The position numbers and the translations under genes were made by a program. From assembly GCA_020425695.1 (NCBI GenBank), contig JAGQRE010000025.1:1-35700 (forward strand): DNA of 35,700 nucleotides. Direction: 5' to 3'. Origin of the DNA: Planctomycetota bacterium (GTDB lineage Bacteria > Planctomycetota > UBA8742 > UBA2392). The notes under the pieces are model-generated. The model had not been told where the DNA came from, searched no databases, and saw nothing but the letters and a program-made list of their open reading frames with translations. Numbering within the stretch: the first letter of the stretch is position 1; each line of letters begins with the position of its first letter. Below, in pieces: positions 16,435 to 25,300 of this stretch.

Positions 16435-17400
16435 ATGCACGTTCATCTGCAAAACGAACCCGACGATGCCGCCCGCGCGGCGCTACACAAAGCACTCGAC
16501 GATGGCATTGAGCTGACGTACGGCGCAGAGTTACCGGAAGTCTGTGACTACACAGTCCTGGTGGCGGGCCGCCCGGCGCCCGACTTGCTGAAGGCAAGCG
16601 AAGTGCTGAACACGTTGGTGATTCCATTCGCCGGCCTGCCGGCGTCCACAAGCGAGTTGCTGCGCGAGTTCCCGGAGATCAGCGTCCACAACCTGCACCA
16701 CAACGCACCCGCTACGGCAGAGCTTTCCATGGCGCTCTTGTTGGCGGCGGCCAAATCGGTGGTGCCGATCGACAAACGCTTTCGCCAGGGCGACTGGTCG
16801 GACCGCGGGCAGATGGACCGCTCGATTCAGCTTGAGGGGCGAACCGCGCTTGTGCTCGGCTATGGCCAGATCGGCAAACGTGTCGCGCGAGCCTGCCAAG
16901 GGCTGGGCATGCAGGTGATCGCGATTGCCCGTCGCAAACACAGCGACCCGGAACACGAACTTCACACGGTTGATGAGCTGATAGATGTGCTTCCGAAGGC
17001 AGATGCGCTCATGGTGTGTCTGCCCGCGACACCCGAGACCGAAGGGCTGATCGGCGAAGCGGAACTCGCGCTGCTGCCGCCCGACGCGGTCGTCGTAAAC
17101 ATCGCGCGCGGGCCGATTGTCAGTGAGTCAGCCCTGTACGACGCACTCAAAGAGAGGCGCATCTTCTCGGCCGGGCTGGACGTGTGGTGGAAGTACCCGG
17201 CCTCGCGCGACGAGTGGGGTCAGACACAACCCTCCGCGTTTCCGTTTCATGAGCTTGAGAACGTCGTCATGAGCCCGCACCGCGGCGGGCACGTCAGCGA
17301 TACGGAAACACAGCGCATGCGTGCCCTGGCACGTGTCTTGAACGCCGCCAACCGGGGCGAGGAAATCCCGAACCGCGTAGACCTGACGGCGGGGTATTGA
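16435..17400 (+). CDS. D-isomer-specific 2-hydroxyacid dehydrogenase family protein
   Basis: A 321-aa NAD(P)-dependent oxidoreductase of the D-2-hydroxyacid dehydrogenase fold. Visible are 'HHNAPATAELSMALLLAAAK' (catalytic-domain helix), the Rossmann motif 'GYGQIG' at 142-147, the substrate Arg225 in 'ARGPIVSE' and catalytic His282 in 'SPHRGGH'. The usual Glu after the 'LDV' strand is not present: this protein reads 'LDVWWKYP'. I recall related sequences with aromatic residues there, so this may be a distinct subfamily. Substrate is unknown. The ATG at 16435 is the first in-frame start after the flotillin terminator; its ribosome site is weak. The convergent channel-like gene ends 14 bp away. 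Confidence 0.88.
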   Translation: MHVHLQNEPDDAARAALHKALDDGIELTYGAELPEVCDYTVLVAGRPAPDLLKASEVLNTLVIPFAGLPASTSELLREFPEISVHNLHHNAPATAELSMALLLAAAKSVVPIDKRFRQGDWSDRGQMDRSIQLEGRTALVLGYGQIGKRVARACQGLGMQVIAIARRKHSDPEHELHTVDELIDVLPKADALMVCLPATPETEGLIGEAELALLPPDAVVVNIARGPIVSESALYDALKERRIFSAGLDVWWKYPASRDEWGQTQPSAFPFHELENVVMSPHRGGHVSDTETQRMRALARVLNAANRGEEIPNRVDLTAGY

Positions 17401-17414
17401 CGCGTAAATAGCAG

Positions 17415-18452
17415 CTACGCTTGTGCGGCTGCCCGGTTCAATTCGTGGATTCGTTTCAATGTCTGGGGCTCGCATTCAAGTGTGAGCACGTCGCCGGTTT
17501 CGATCACGACGTCCGTCGGTGGATGGAAAACCGTTCCTTCACCGCGCTTGTAGGTAACGACGACAAGCTGGTGCGTCTTGATCAACTGCCCGACTGTCGT
17601 GCCAACCAACTCGCTGCCTTCGTTGACCGGTATACGTGCGATCACCAGCAGTCGCTTCTCGACGTAGAAGCTGTTGAGGATGCATGAGTCCATGCTCGCC
17701 GTCGCGAACAACGGGGCCGACAACATGGCCGTGCTGAACGCGAGATGGATGTCCATCGTGTCCTGAATTTTCTCGGCCAGTTCCTGGTCATACATGCGCA
17801 GCACGATACGAAGCTTGGGGCGAATCTTGCGCGCGTCGATGGCAAGCTCAAGGTTCGCAAGGTCGTCATTGGTCGCGCAGATCAACGACTTCGCCTGCTT
17901 GATGTTGACGTCGTCAAGGATGCCTTCTTCGCGCCCGTTGCCGAGGCGCACCGGCACGCCGTGGTTCTTGGCGTAGGCGATGTTCGGGCATTGTTCGTCT
18001 TTCTCGATGACCACGACGTGCTCGCCCAGTGCGACAAGTTGTTCCAGCACTCGAAAACCCACTTTGCCGAGCCCGAACAGCACGACGTGTTTGCTCATGG
18101 TTTCGCTCATGGCACGTACCCATTCCGGTGAAAGTTCGTCGCGTCGAAACGCGTAGTATGAGAAGCGAATGAAGCCGTCGAGCACGACGACAAGCCCAAG
18201 CAGCGGCAGCACGACGTACAGGATTTCCAGCAGCCAGTGCGCAGGCCACGGCAGTACAGGCTCGCCGGTCAGCAGCGCGAAGGCCGTCCAAATCGCCTGT
18301 GTGAAGCCAAGCGGGCGGTCGTACAAGAAGAAGAACGCGAGCCCACCAAAGAACACGACGCCCATGGCGAACCCAAACAGCGGCAGAAACCGCCGCAACG
18401 GTTTGCGCAGGTAGTAGATCCACGCACGAATTCGGCGTTCTTTGCTTCGCAT
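17415..18452 (-). CDS. Two-TM / RCK (TrkA-N, TrkA-C) channel-like protein without K+ filter
   Basis: A 345-aa membrane protein with the layout of a prokaryotic potassium channel. It has a basic N-terminus, TM1 (about 22-44), a re-entrant-like segment (about 48-70), TM2 (about 74-96), an RCK/TrkA-N NAD-binding domain starting 'HVVLFGLGKVG' (122-132) with Glu150 at the ribose-binding position, and a TrkA-C domain (about 255-335, ending 'GDVLTLECEPQTL'). The expected 'TVGYGD' filter is replaced by 'LLTGEPVLP'. It may therefore conduct another ion, be non-conducting, or serve as a nucleotide-controlled membrane regulator. The ATG at 18452 is clear. A REPIN-like repeat lies 51 bp upstream. Confidence 0.85.
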   Translation of the reverse strand: MRSKERRIRAWIYYLRKPLRRFLPLFGFAMGVVFFGGLAFFFLYDRPLGFTQAIWTAFALLTGEPVLPWPAHWLLEILYVVLPLLGLVVVLDGFIRFSYYAFRRDELSPEWVRAMSETMSKHVVLFGLGKVGFRVLEQLVALGEHVVVIEKDEQCPNIAYAKNHGVPVRLGNGREEGILDDVNIKQAKSLICATNDDLANLELAIDARKIRPKLRIVLRMYDQELAEKIQDTMDIHLAFSTAMLSAPLFATASMDSCILNSFYVEKRLLVIARIPVNEGSELVGTTVGQLIKTHQLVVVTYKRGEGTVFHPPTDVVIETGDVLTLECEPQTLKRIHELNRAAAQA

Positions 18453-18503
18453 GGTCAGAATCTAGTGGTTCATGAGACATGAAGCGAGGGGTGGCGACAT
18501 TAA

Positions 18504-18579
18504 GGGGTCTGACCCTGATTTCGCTGTCGACACGAACGGACATTCAAAAGCGACTCGGGCGAAAACAGGGTCTGACCCC
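18504..18579 (-). repeat. REPIN-like palindromic element, copy 1
   Basis: A 76-bp element with two 21-bp arms (18504-18524 and 18559-18579) that are inverted repeats with two or so mismatches. Each arm carries the GGGTCTGACCC core and a (C)TG(A/T)TTTCGC extension. Read on the minus strand, its centre (GTCGCTTTTGAATGTCCGT region) resembles the centre of copy 2 at 21.9 kb, so the two share ancestry and lie in opposite orientation. It occupies most of the 174-bp gap between the channel-like gene and the gene ending at 18627. Confidence 0.85.
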
Positions 18580-18626
18580 CTCACGCTCAGCGCACACCAA
18601 TGTTTGAGAGTCATCATCCCATAGCC

Positions 18627-19397
18627 TCAGCCTGAAGCTTTCGCAGCCTGCTTTATCCGGAAAGCCAGATCGTCATTGAGTGCAATCGCGAGTTGGTCTC
18701 GCGTGAAGAACATGACGCCGTGAAAACCCTCCAGCGCATGGATCACGCCAGCCAGTTCAGGTTCGCGCAGCGCCGCATCAAGGTCATGAATCTGAACGCG
18801 CCGGTTTCGCTGCACAATGTGTTCAAGCACGCGGGCCGTAACGCTGCGGTTCGCGGACTTCAGGTTTCTTGCGTGTCTGAGGTGAATCAGAATCTGCGCT
18901 GACGCCCACACCGGGTAAAGCAGAATCTCAGAGCGCAGAACGCGAAGCCCGCCGATACCACTACCGACAGTCGGGTCAGCGCGACTGGCCTCAAACCCGC
19001 GCTGTGAAATCTTCAGATCGCCGCCGTACTCAAGTTGCGTCGTAGCCTCTGTGTCATGATAGCGCCAGAAGTACAACGGATACGCGGCCGCCAACGTCGA
19101 GGCTGAGGCAACGAAAATCCAGCCAGGCGTGCCGGCCCCGCCGAACAAGTCATAGATCAACCAGTCAACATAGGCCAGCAAAGCGAACGCCGTGAAATTG
19201 GCGACGATGGCAACCACAACATAAACGAAAGCACCGATGTAGTGGTTGCGCGCCAGAGCCGTCAGCTCAATATCCAGCCACCCACGAAGACTCTCGCGCT
19301 GTGCCCAACTGAACGCGCCCACCTGTTCGCTCTCATCACTAAGCATGGGCACGTATTGTAGCTCAATGTTTCCGCTGGTAGCAGAACGGTAGATCAC
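18627..19397 (-). CDS. Membrane protein of unknown function, paralogue of its upstream neighbour
   Basis: A 256-aa protein I do not recognise. It has a polar N-terminus, hydrophobic helices at about 53-85 and 92-111, and a cytosolic-looking C-terminal region of about 110 residues. That region ('VLEHIVQRNRRVQIHDLDAA...FHGVMFFTRDQLAIALNDDL') aligns by eye with the C-terminus of the protein encoded next to it ('ILAHLAASDRRVPIPEIEHR...FPGVLVSSREVPCLLLSSKL'), so the two look like diverged tandem duplicates. The GTG start overlaps the upstream stop by 4 bp (GTGA), which implies translational coupling; an in-frame ATG at 19346 is the alternative. Confidence 0.75.
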   Translation of the reverse strand: MIYRSATSGNIELQYVPMLSDESEQVGAFSWAQRESLRGWLDIELTALARNHYIGAFVYVVVAIVANFTAFALLAYVDWLIYDLFGGAGTPGWIFVASASTLAAAYPLYFWRYHDTEATTQLEYGGDLKISQRGFEASRADPTVGSGIGGLRVLRSEILLYPVWASAQILIHLRHARNLKSANRSVTARVLEHIVQRNRRVQIHDLDAALREPELAGVIHALEGFHGVMFFTRDQLAIALNDDLAFRIKQAAKASG

Positions 19398-20065
19398 AGC
19401 ATCGACCTTAGTTCGTCGCCCAGCTTGCTGCTGAGCAGCAGGCAGGGTACTTCACGGCTGCTGACGAGTACGCCCGGGAAAGCAAGCAGCCCACGCATGG
19501 TGGTTGGCAGATGCTCGCTGGCAAAGCGATGTTCGATTTCCGGTATCGGTACACGACGGTCGGAAGCAGCTAGGTGGGCGAGGATCGCGGCAGCCGGTTC
19601 AGGTTTCGTGTGCGACAGACGATATGCGTCTGCTAGCGACTCAAAGGCCGAGAAGAACAACCACGCAGGCACAAGCGCCCAACGGAGGACTTGTGTGGCG
19701 AGGTCTTCATCGTCGCGTGCCATAAACGAGTGCTCGTCGGCAAAGCGAACAAGCTCATCGTTTACGTGCATCATGCCATGGACTTTCCGGTGGATGAACG
19801 CCTGGATGACGAAGCCGATGCCGAATGGCACCAACGGGAACAGCAGCACTACGTCACCAAGGGGCAAAAAGAACCGCATGACGAGAAAGAACATCACGCC
19901 GTACAGAAACCCGGCCACGGCCAAAGCACCGAGAAGCTTGACGAAGAACGTCGCCAGTTGCTCACGTGCCGATCTCTGCATCGCGCCTTCAAGCCAACGG
20001 CTGATGCCGTCAAGCTCAAGGCGCCCAATTCGAATCTGAGGCTCACTGTTTCGGGTGGCTAACAT
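19394..20065 (-). CDS. Membrane protein of unknown function, paralogue of its downstream neighbour
   Basis: A 223-aa protein I do not recognise. It has a polar N-terminal 35 residues, two long hydrophobic helices (about 40-90), a third hydrophobic segment ('LRWALVPAWLFFSAFESLAD') and a C-terminal soluble region ending in 'GDELRSML'. Topology and C-terminal pattern match the next gene, with which it overlaps by 4 bp. The shared C-terminal block may be a helical winged-helix-like module that reads a regulator or lipid; this is a guess. The start at the ATG 20065 is preferred; an in-frame TTG at 20086 would add 7 residues. Confidence 0.72.
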   Translation of the reverse strand: MLATRNSEPQIRIGRLELDGISRWLEGAMQRSAREQLATFFVKLLGALAVAGFLYGVMFFLVMRFFLPLGDVVLLFPLVPFGIGFVIQAFIHRKVHGMMHVNDELVRFADEHSFMARDDEDLATQVLRWALVPAWLFFSAFESLADAYRLSHTKPEPAAAILAHLAASDRRVPIPEIEHRFASEHLPTTMRGLLAFPGVLVSSREVPCLLLSSKLGDELRSML

Positions 20066-20168
20066 GCAACTATGATCGCCGATCAAGGCCGAACGGACTG
20101 TTACAAACCAGCGTGGGATTTATTGCGACTGATGGCCGTGTCTGTATCGGCCACGCGCAGGCTGCAGG

Positions 20169-21530
20169 TCACGGCTTCAGAGGTATGCGAACAGGTTCGA
20201 AGACTTCGTAGAATTCTTCTTCGTCGGCGTACTCGTTGGGCAAGCGGGCAAGCAGATCTTTGCCATACCGAACGCGGACCACGGTATCGGCTCCGTCGAT
20301 GAACACTTCGTGATCGGGAAAGTCAGCGGCAGCTTGGACCATCACGGTATTCACGTTGCCATCACGCCTCGCCAAGAGAACACGACTCATCAACGCTGTC
20401 GTCTGGCGAAGCAGGCCTAACTCGAACACATGCTTGGGATAGTCCGTGTAACCGCTCAGTAATGGGTTGCTCGAGTCTAGGTCCGATAGGTCACCGTGAG
20501 GGGTCTCTAACACAGTTCGCATAGCCCGGAGCTTCTGCGAGAACAGCTGGATCAGGGCGACATGGCCGGCAAACGTCGCCTTCCGTTCCTCCCAATCGAG
20601 CCTCGGGTTCATGTAATCAAACCATGAAGTGCTCTCGCTGAACCACTTCCATGACTCCTCATCATCGGCGTCGAAACCCTTCATGTACTGAGGTGTGTCG
20701 GCGTACACAAGCTCCAGCAGCCGACGCCCGTAGTCCGTTGGGGGCGAGGGTTGTTCCAACCAGCCGCGGAGCACGGCCAGTGGCGGTGTTCGTACACTCA
20801 CCATGGCAGAGATAGTTTCGTGGGCGTATGTCTCGATCACGAGCGATGTCAGTGCGTCTGCGTAGGAGGTTGGATAGTCCCAGCGTTGATAAAGGCGCAT
20901 TGCCGTAGTCGCATCGTTCCACGCCTTCTCCCAGAGTCCAAGGTACCGAAACACGACAGAGCGCTGGATGAGCATCCTCAGAGCCATGTTCGGCGACCAG
21001 TTGGGTGAAGGTAGCCCGTTCTCGAAGGGTGGTAAAATGCTCAAGTGTTGGTACTGAAGCAACTCAGCCGCTTCGCTTGAGAGTTGCTCCGTATCGTCGA
21101 TAAACTTCTCCAGTTCAGCTACTGTTGGCGCAGGACTATCGAAGAGGATGCTTCCGTCAGCACCGATATCGGCCCTGTTGATTCTTTCGGCGAGTTGGGA
21201 GCGGCCTTCCTGTCCTTGCTCGCAATGGGCAACCCACTCTTCAAATGGTGCGTGGACGCAGTCGGCTGGAAGTTGGTCCTTGTACCATTGCGGCCAGTCT
21301 TTCACGTCGGCGTAGCGGGCCTCGGCCAGCGAAAGCTCGAACATGAACTCTGCCCGTTTCTCATTGATGCCGGCCTGTCGATACGACTCTAGAGCCACCA
21401 ATGATCCCGAGACGAGCAGCACCAACGTCAGAGTTACAAGAATAATGACACGCCACTTGCCGCCGGGCTTTCGGTCGCGGCTAGAGGCGCTCAGTGTTTC
21501 GACTGCCTTCTCGTCTGGCGGGGTTTTCAT
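20169..21530 (-). CDS. Membrane-anchored protein of unknown function
   Basis: A 453-aa protein with a 27-residue polar, basic start, one membrane helix (about 28-47, 'VIILVTLTLVLLVSGSLVAL') and a large, mostly helical domain predicted outside the cytoplasm. It is rich in Trp, Tyr and acidic residues ('WPQWYKDQLPADC', 'WKWFSESTSWFDYMNPRLDW'). I see no catalytic motif. Its local base composition looks less GC-rich than that of the neighbouring genes. It starts 104 bp after the 20065 start region, on the same strand as the two paralogous membrane genes and upstream of them, so it could head that group. Its 5' side is a 424-bp stretch of palindromic repeats. Confidence 0.72.
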   Translation of the reverse strand: MKTPPDEKAVETLSASSRDRKPGGKWRVIILVTLTLVLLVSGSLVALESYRQAGINEKRAEFMFELSLAEARYADVKDWPQWYKDQLPADCVHAPFEEWVAHCEQGQEGRSQLAERINRADIGADGSILFDSPAPTVAELEKFIDDTEQLSSEAAELLQYQHLSILPPFENGLPSPNWSPNMALRMLIQRSVVFRYLGLWEKAWNDATTAMRLYQRWDYPTSYADALTSLVIETYAHETISAMVSVRTPPLAVLRGWLEQPSPPTDYGRRLLELVYADTPQYMKGFDADDEESWKWFSESTSWFDYMNPRLDWEERKATFAGHVALIQLFSQKLRAMRTVLETPHGDLSDLDSSNPLLSGYTDYPKHVFELGLLRQTTALMSRVLLARRDGNVNTVMVQAAADFPDHEVFIDGADTVVRVRYGKDLLARLPNEYADEEEFYEVFEPVRIPLKP

Positions 21531-21796
21531 GTGACCCTATCTTACACTCAAGGCAGGCGGGCGCGGAGCTTTGGCTTCGCGCCCGTGTTTGAGTTGACCG
21601 CTCCGGCGGGGCGGGCTCGTTCTCGTCTGCGGCTGTGGGGGGATAGCCGCTTTGAAGACGAGAGAACCCAAGGCCCCGCGGCGGGTGGGAAGCCCGGCTG
21701 CTGCCGGATTGCTTCTCTCCCACACCCATAGGATAGCCCACGCCCGAGCACGCAGCGATTACAAGCGGGCTGATGGTTTGTAGGGCGCCCTAGTGG

Positions 21797-21839
21797 CATC
21801 CGCATCCTGCGGATGAGTCCAATCGGCTTCCAGCCGATT
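21797..21839. repeat. Double hairpin with TCC loops
   Basis: CATCCGCA/TGCGGATG (21797-21804, 21808-21815) and AATCGGCT/AGCCGATT (21821-21828, 21832-21839) are perfect 8-bp stems, each closed by TCC. Paired short hairpins of this kind are typical of dispersed extragenic palindromes. No U-tract follows. Confidence 0.55.
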
Positions 21840-21869
21840 GCCAGCGCCTGCAGGAACAAAGATCGTGAG

Positions 21870-21947
21870 GGGGTCAGACCCTGTTTTCGCTCGGATCGCT
21901 TTTGAAGGTCCGTGTCGGCGCTGGCGGCGAAAACAGGGTCTGACCCC
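21870..21947 (+). repeat. REPIN-like palindromic element, copy 2
   Basis: A 78-bp element with two perfect 21-bp inverted arms (21870-21890 and 21927-21947). Each has the GGGTC-A/T-GACCC core and a CTGTTTTCGC extension, around a 36-bp centre that resembles copy 1 in reverse orientation. It ends 8 bp after the stop codon of the alpha-CTD-like gene on the minus strand, a typical extragenic REP position. Confidence 0.9.
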
Positions 21948-21954
21948 TTGCCGC

Positions 21955-22329
21955 CTAGGTCTTGGCGAGGGTTAGCCCGTGGCGGTGGAGGGCTTCTTTG
22001 ATTTCGGCTGTGCTCTCGTCGCCGAGCCCGGTTTTGCGGACGGCGCTTTCGGTGGTCAGCGTCAGGTCCCTGACGCGCTCGACGCCGATGGCTCGCAGCT
22101 TCTTGTTGATGCGCAGGGGCAGCTCAAGCACTTCCAGCGGCTCGGCCAGGATGTCCACTTCAATCGACCCGCTGTCCGGCAACTCATTCTGCCGCAGGCG
22201 TTCCGTCATCATGGCCTGGGCGATGCGGTAGGCTTCGCGCGCGAGTTCCTCTTCCGATTCCCACTCACGGTCAGTCAGCAAGGCCTGCATGGCGGCCGCG
22301 GCAAACTTGTCGAGTTGCGTACTGGACAC
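21955..22329 (-). CDS. RNA polymerase alpha C-terminal-domain-like protein
   Basis: A 124-aa soluble protein. Residues 64-121 match the helix-hairpin-helix fold of the RNA polymerase alpha C-terminal domain: 'PLEVLELPLRINKKLRAIGV', 'VRDLTLTTESAVRKTGLGD' and 'EIKEALHRHGLTL'. The N-terminal 60 residues are helical and acidic and do not look like the alpha assembly domain. It might bind DNA or an RNA polymerase partner, as alpha-CTD does. The start is a GTG at 22329 with an AGGAGA ribosome site at 22334-22339, 4 nt away. It follows the 1143-aa phosphatase/STAND gene by 70 bp on the same strand and is closed off by a REPIN-like repeat. Confidence 0.78.
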   Translation of the reverse strand: MSSTQLDKFAAAAMQALLTDREWESEEELAREAYRIAQAMMTERLRQNELPDSGSIEVDILAEPLEVLELPLRINKKLRAIGVERVRDLTLTTESAVRKTGLGDESTAEIKEALHRHGLTLAKT

Positions 22330-22399
22330 GATCTCTCCTAGGTGGACCTTGCAAGACAGTACCCCGTGCAGGCGACAAGTCCAAGCTGAACCTCGGCGA

Positions 22400-25300
22400 C
22401 TACGATTCGTCTTCGTGCATCTTCAGCGGCTTGAATGGGCTCATGCCGCACTTCATGCATTTCTTCAGCGAGCGGATTCTTCCCTCCGACCCCATGTAGC
22501 GCTGGGCGCACACGGGGCACCGGACACGGATGCGAATGGCTTCTTCGGGTGTGGCCGGTACGTCAAGCAACTCCATGCCGGCGCGTTCGAAGTAGTTGAT
22601 GCTGTACTGTGTGTAGCCGTTGGCCGCGGCCAGCTCGCGCGCCATGGCCGCGAAACGCGTTGCGTTCGCCTGCTTGCCCTGCGCCTGAAGCACGCGGGCG
22701 CGCAACACCGTCGCCAGAAACTGCACGTCGGGCATGGGCGGCTTCGCGTTTTCGATCTGCGGCAGCGCTTCGATTACGAGGTTCATTGTTTTGTCGAGAT
22801 GCCCACACTTGAACTCAGCCAGCGCGAGCAGCGCCTTGTTCGTCAGCCTCAGCGAAGCCTCCGGTCGTTTGGAGGTCTGCTCGTCGTTCTCGGCCAGGAT
22901 GTTGCGGGCTTTCGTGAAGTCGCCGTCCTCGATCTCGATCAGGCCCAGCAAGCGGTTCAGGCGCATCGTCAGCAGTTGGGTGCGCGAAATGCTGGCAAAG
23001 CGTTTCACGTGCGCTGCGGCTTCGCGGGCGGCGTCGATGTCGCCGACGCTCAGACACAGGGTGCCCATGTCGAGACGCGTGACCGATGCATTGATGCCGT
23101 GGCCGGCCTCCTGAAACAGGGACAGGGCGGTCATGTAATGCTCAATGGCTGACTCGGGCTGGCCTTTGCCCTCAAGCAAGCGGGCGAGCGAAAGCTCGCG
23201 CATGGCGCTCATTTCACGGCTGCCGGTTTGCTCGGTGATGTCTCTGGTTTGCTCAATCAAAGCTTCTGCGTCGTCCCAGCGTTTCTGGCGCAGGTACAGC
23301 ATAATGAGGTTTGTATTCGCGACGTGGGCCTGGTGCAGGTCACCCAAAGACTCGAGCAGCTTGTTCGCTTCCCGGAACATGCGCTCGGCATCGCCGAAGC
23401 GGTTCTGACGGCTGGCGATGTTTGCGATTGAGATCTGGGCAACACCGACGTTGCGCTCGTTGCCCGTGCGCTGGGCAATCTCGATGACTCGCTCGAAATC
23501 CTCAAGCCCGCGTTGCTCATTGCCCATGTTGCCGGCGGCGCGCCCTCGCATCATCAGGCTTGAGATCAGCGCGGTCGTCAGGTTCTTCTCTTCGGCGAAA
23601 TCGACGGCCTGGGTTGCGTGAAGCAGCGCGTCCTGGGCATTGCCACCGGTGAGTTCGTCTGCCGCTTTCATCTGGATGACGAGTACGCGGTCGATGTCGC
23701 TGAGCCTGTCTCGTAGCTCCCAGAATTCGTTGACCAGCGGACGGATGTTGCCGCTGCCGCGCTGGTCACGGCAATGATAGAGGGCGTCAAACAGGCGCAT
23801 GGCTGACTTGAGGTCACCGCGGTCCATGGCGACGCGCATGGCATTGCGAATGTTGTCGGCATCAAGGGCGATGCGCTCGGTGGCCTCGACAAGTTTCCGA
23901 CTCGACCTGGCGTCGTTCCAGACCGAGGCGTACTTGACGAAAAATGCGATGTGGCGTTTCTCAAAGTCGTCGTTTTCGCCTTGTTGGGTCAGCCGTGAAG
24001 CAAAGTCGCGCAGGCTTGAGTACGTGTTGAAACGTGTGCCGTAGGGCGTGCTTTCGCGCCGCAGGAAGCTTTTGTGCAACAGGTTGTCGATGGCTTCGAT
24101 GACGCTTCGGTTCGCGTTGCCGCGCGGCACGATCACGACTTCCTCCGCGGCCTCAAGAAAGAACCCGCCGCGGAATGCGCACATCTGGCGGAAGCACGCT
24201 TGCTCCCAGTCTTCGAGGTGCGCGTAGCTCCACTCAAGCGCTTCGCGCATGGACCGGTACGGCAGGGCGGACTCACCCGCCTGCGCACGAAGCATGGCAA
24301 TCTTGTTTGTCGGCGTGCGCAGTTGACGAAAGACCTCACCCGGCGTGAGTTGCCCCAGCCTTGACGCGGCAAGTTCAATGGCCAGGGGCATGCCTTCCAG
24401 TTCAGCGCAGATGCCAAGCACGGGCTGCACGTTTTCGGCCGTCAACTTGAAGTCCGGTTTCACACGCTGTGCACGGTCAATCAGTAAACCGACCGAAGCA
24501 AAGTCGATCGCTTCTTCAAAGCTGACATTGCGGAAGGCCGAGCCGGGTGATGCCAGCGGCTTGATCTCAATTTCATGCTCGTCTGACTGCCCGAGGTGAA
24601 GCTGACTTGTGACGATGCACCGGGTGCTCGGCGCATCTCGCCGCAGATGTTCAAGCACGCTGCGCAGGGCCTCAATGCAGGTCTCGGCGTTGTCGAGAAC
24701 CAGCAGTGTTGGTCCGCGAAGTTCCAGCGCGTTTGCCAGGGCGGCGGCGGGATCAGCGCCCAGCCCGCCCAGCCCGAGCTCGCCTGCAACCGCCCCAACG
24801 ACGGAGGCGACGTCGACGCAGTTGTCGAGCGCAACAAACCACGTCCCGCCGATGTAATCGTTTGCCACTTCACGGGCGGCCTCCAGGGCCAGCCGCGTTT
24901 TCCCCAACCCCGCCACGCCGACAATCGGGATGACGCTGTGCCCTTCTTCAAGCGCCGCGCCGATCGCCAGCATCTCCTCTTCGCGTCCGATGAAACTGTT
25001 CGAGCGGGCGGGCAGGTTCGACTCGATATGGGGCTGCCAGGCCGGTTGCAGTTCGGGTTCGCTTACACCCCTGAAGCGCAGGGCGAGCATCGTGACGTCG
25101 TCGTCGGTCTCACGCCCAGCCCGGAACGTCTCGACGTCCATCTGAACGGACTGCAACACCTCAATGGCGCTGCCCGTGGGGGCGTTGGCGAACGACTCAT
25201 TCAGCCGGTCGGTACCGAACTGCTCGTCGTTATGGTCGGCCGCTTCGCTGACGCCGTCTGTATAGAACAGCAGCCAGTCACCCGGCGTCAGTTGCAGGGT

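Larger units (their letters stand above)
21531..21954. other. 424-bp intergenic stretch rich in palindromes
   Basis: I see no gene here; the short open frames lack coding character. The stretch holds a hairpin at 21546-21594 (outer ACTCAA/TTGAGT, inner CGGGCGCG/CGCGCCCG) and a larger stem at 21619-21667 (GTTCTCGTCT with AGACGAGAGAAC, inner GCGGCT/AGCCGC). Two short hairpins with TCC loops follow at 21797-21815 and 21821-21839. A REPIN-like element lies at 21870-21947. It separates a gene start (21530, minus) from a gene end (21955, minus), so the promoter of the 453-aa protein gene must lie within it. Confidence 0.75.
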
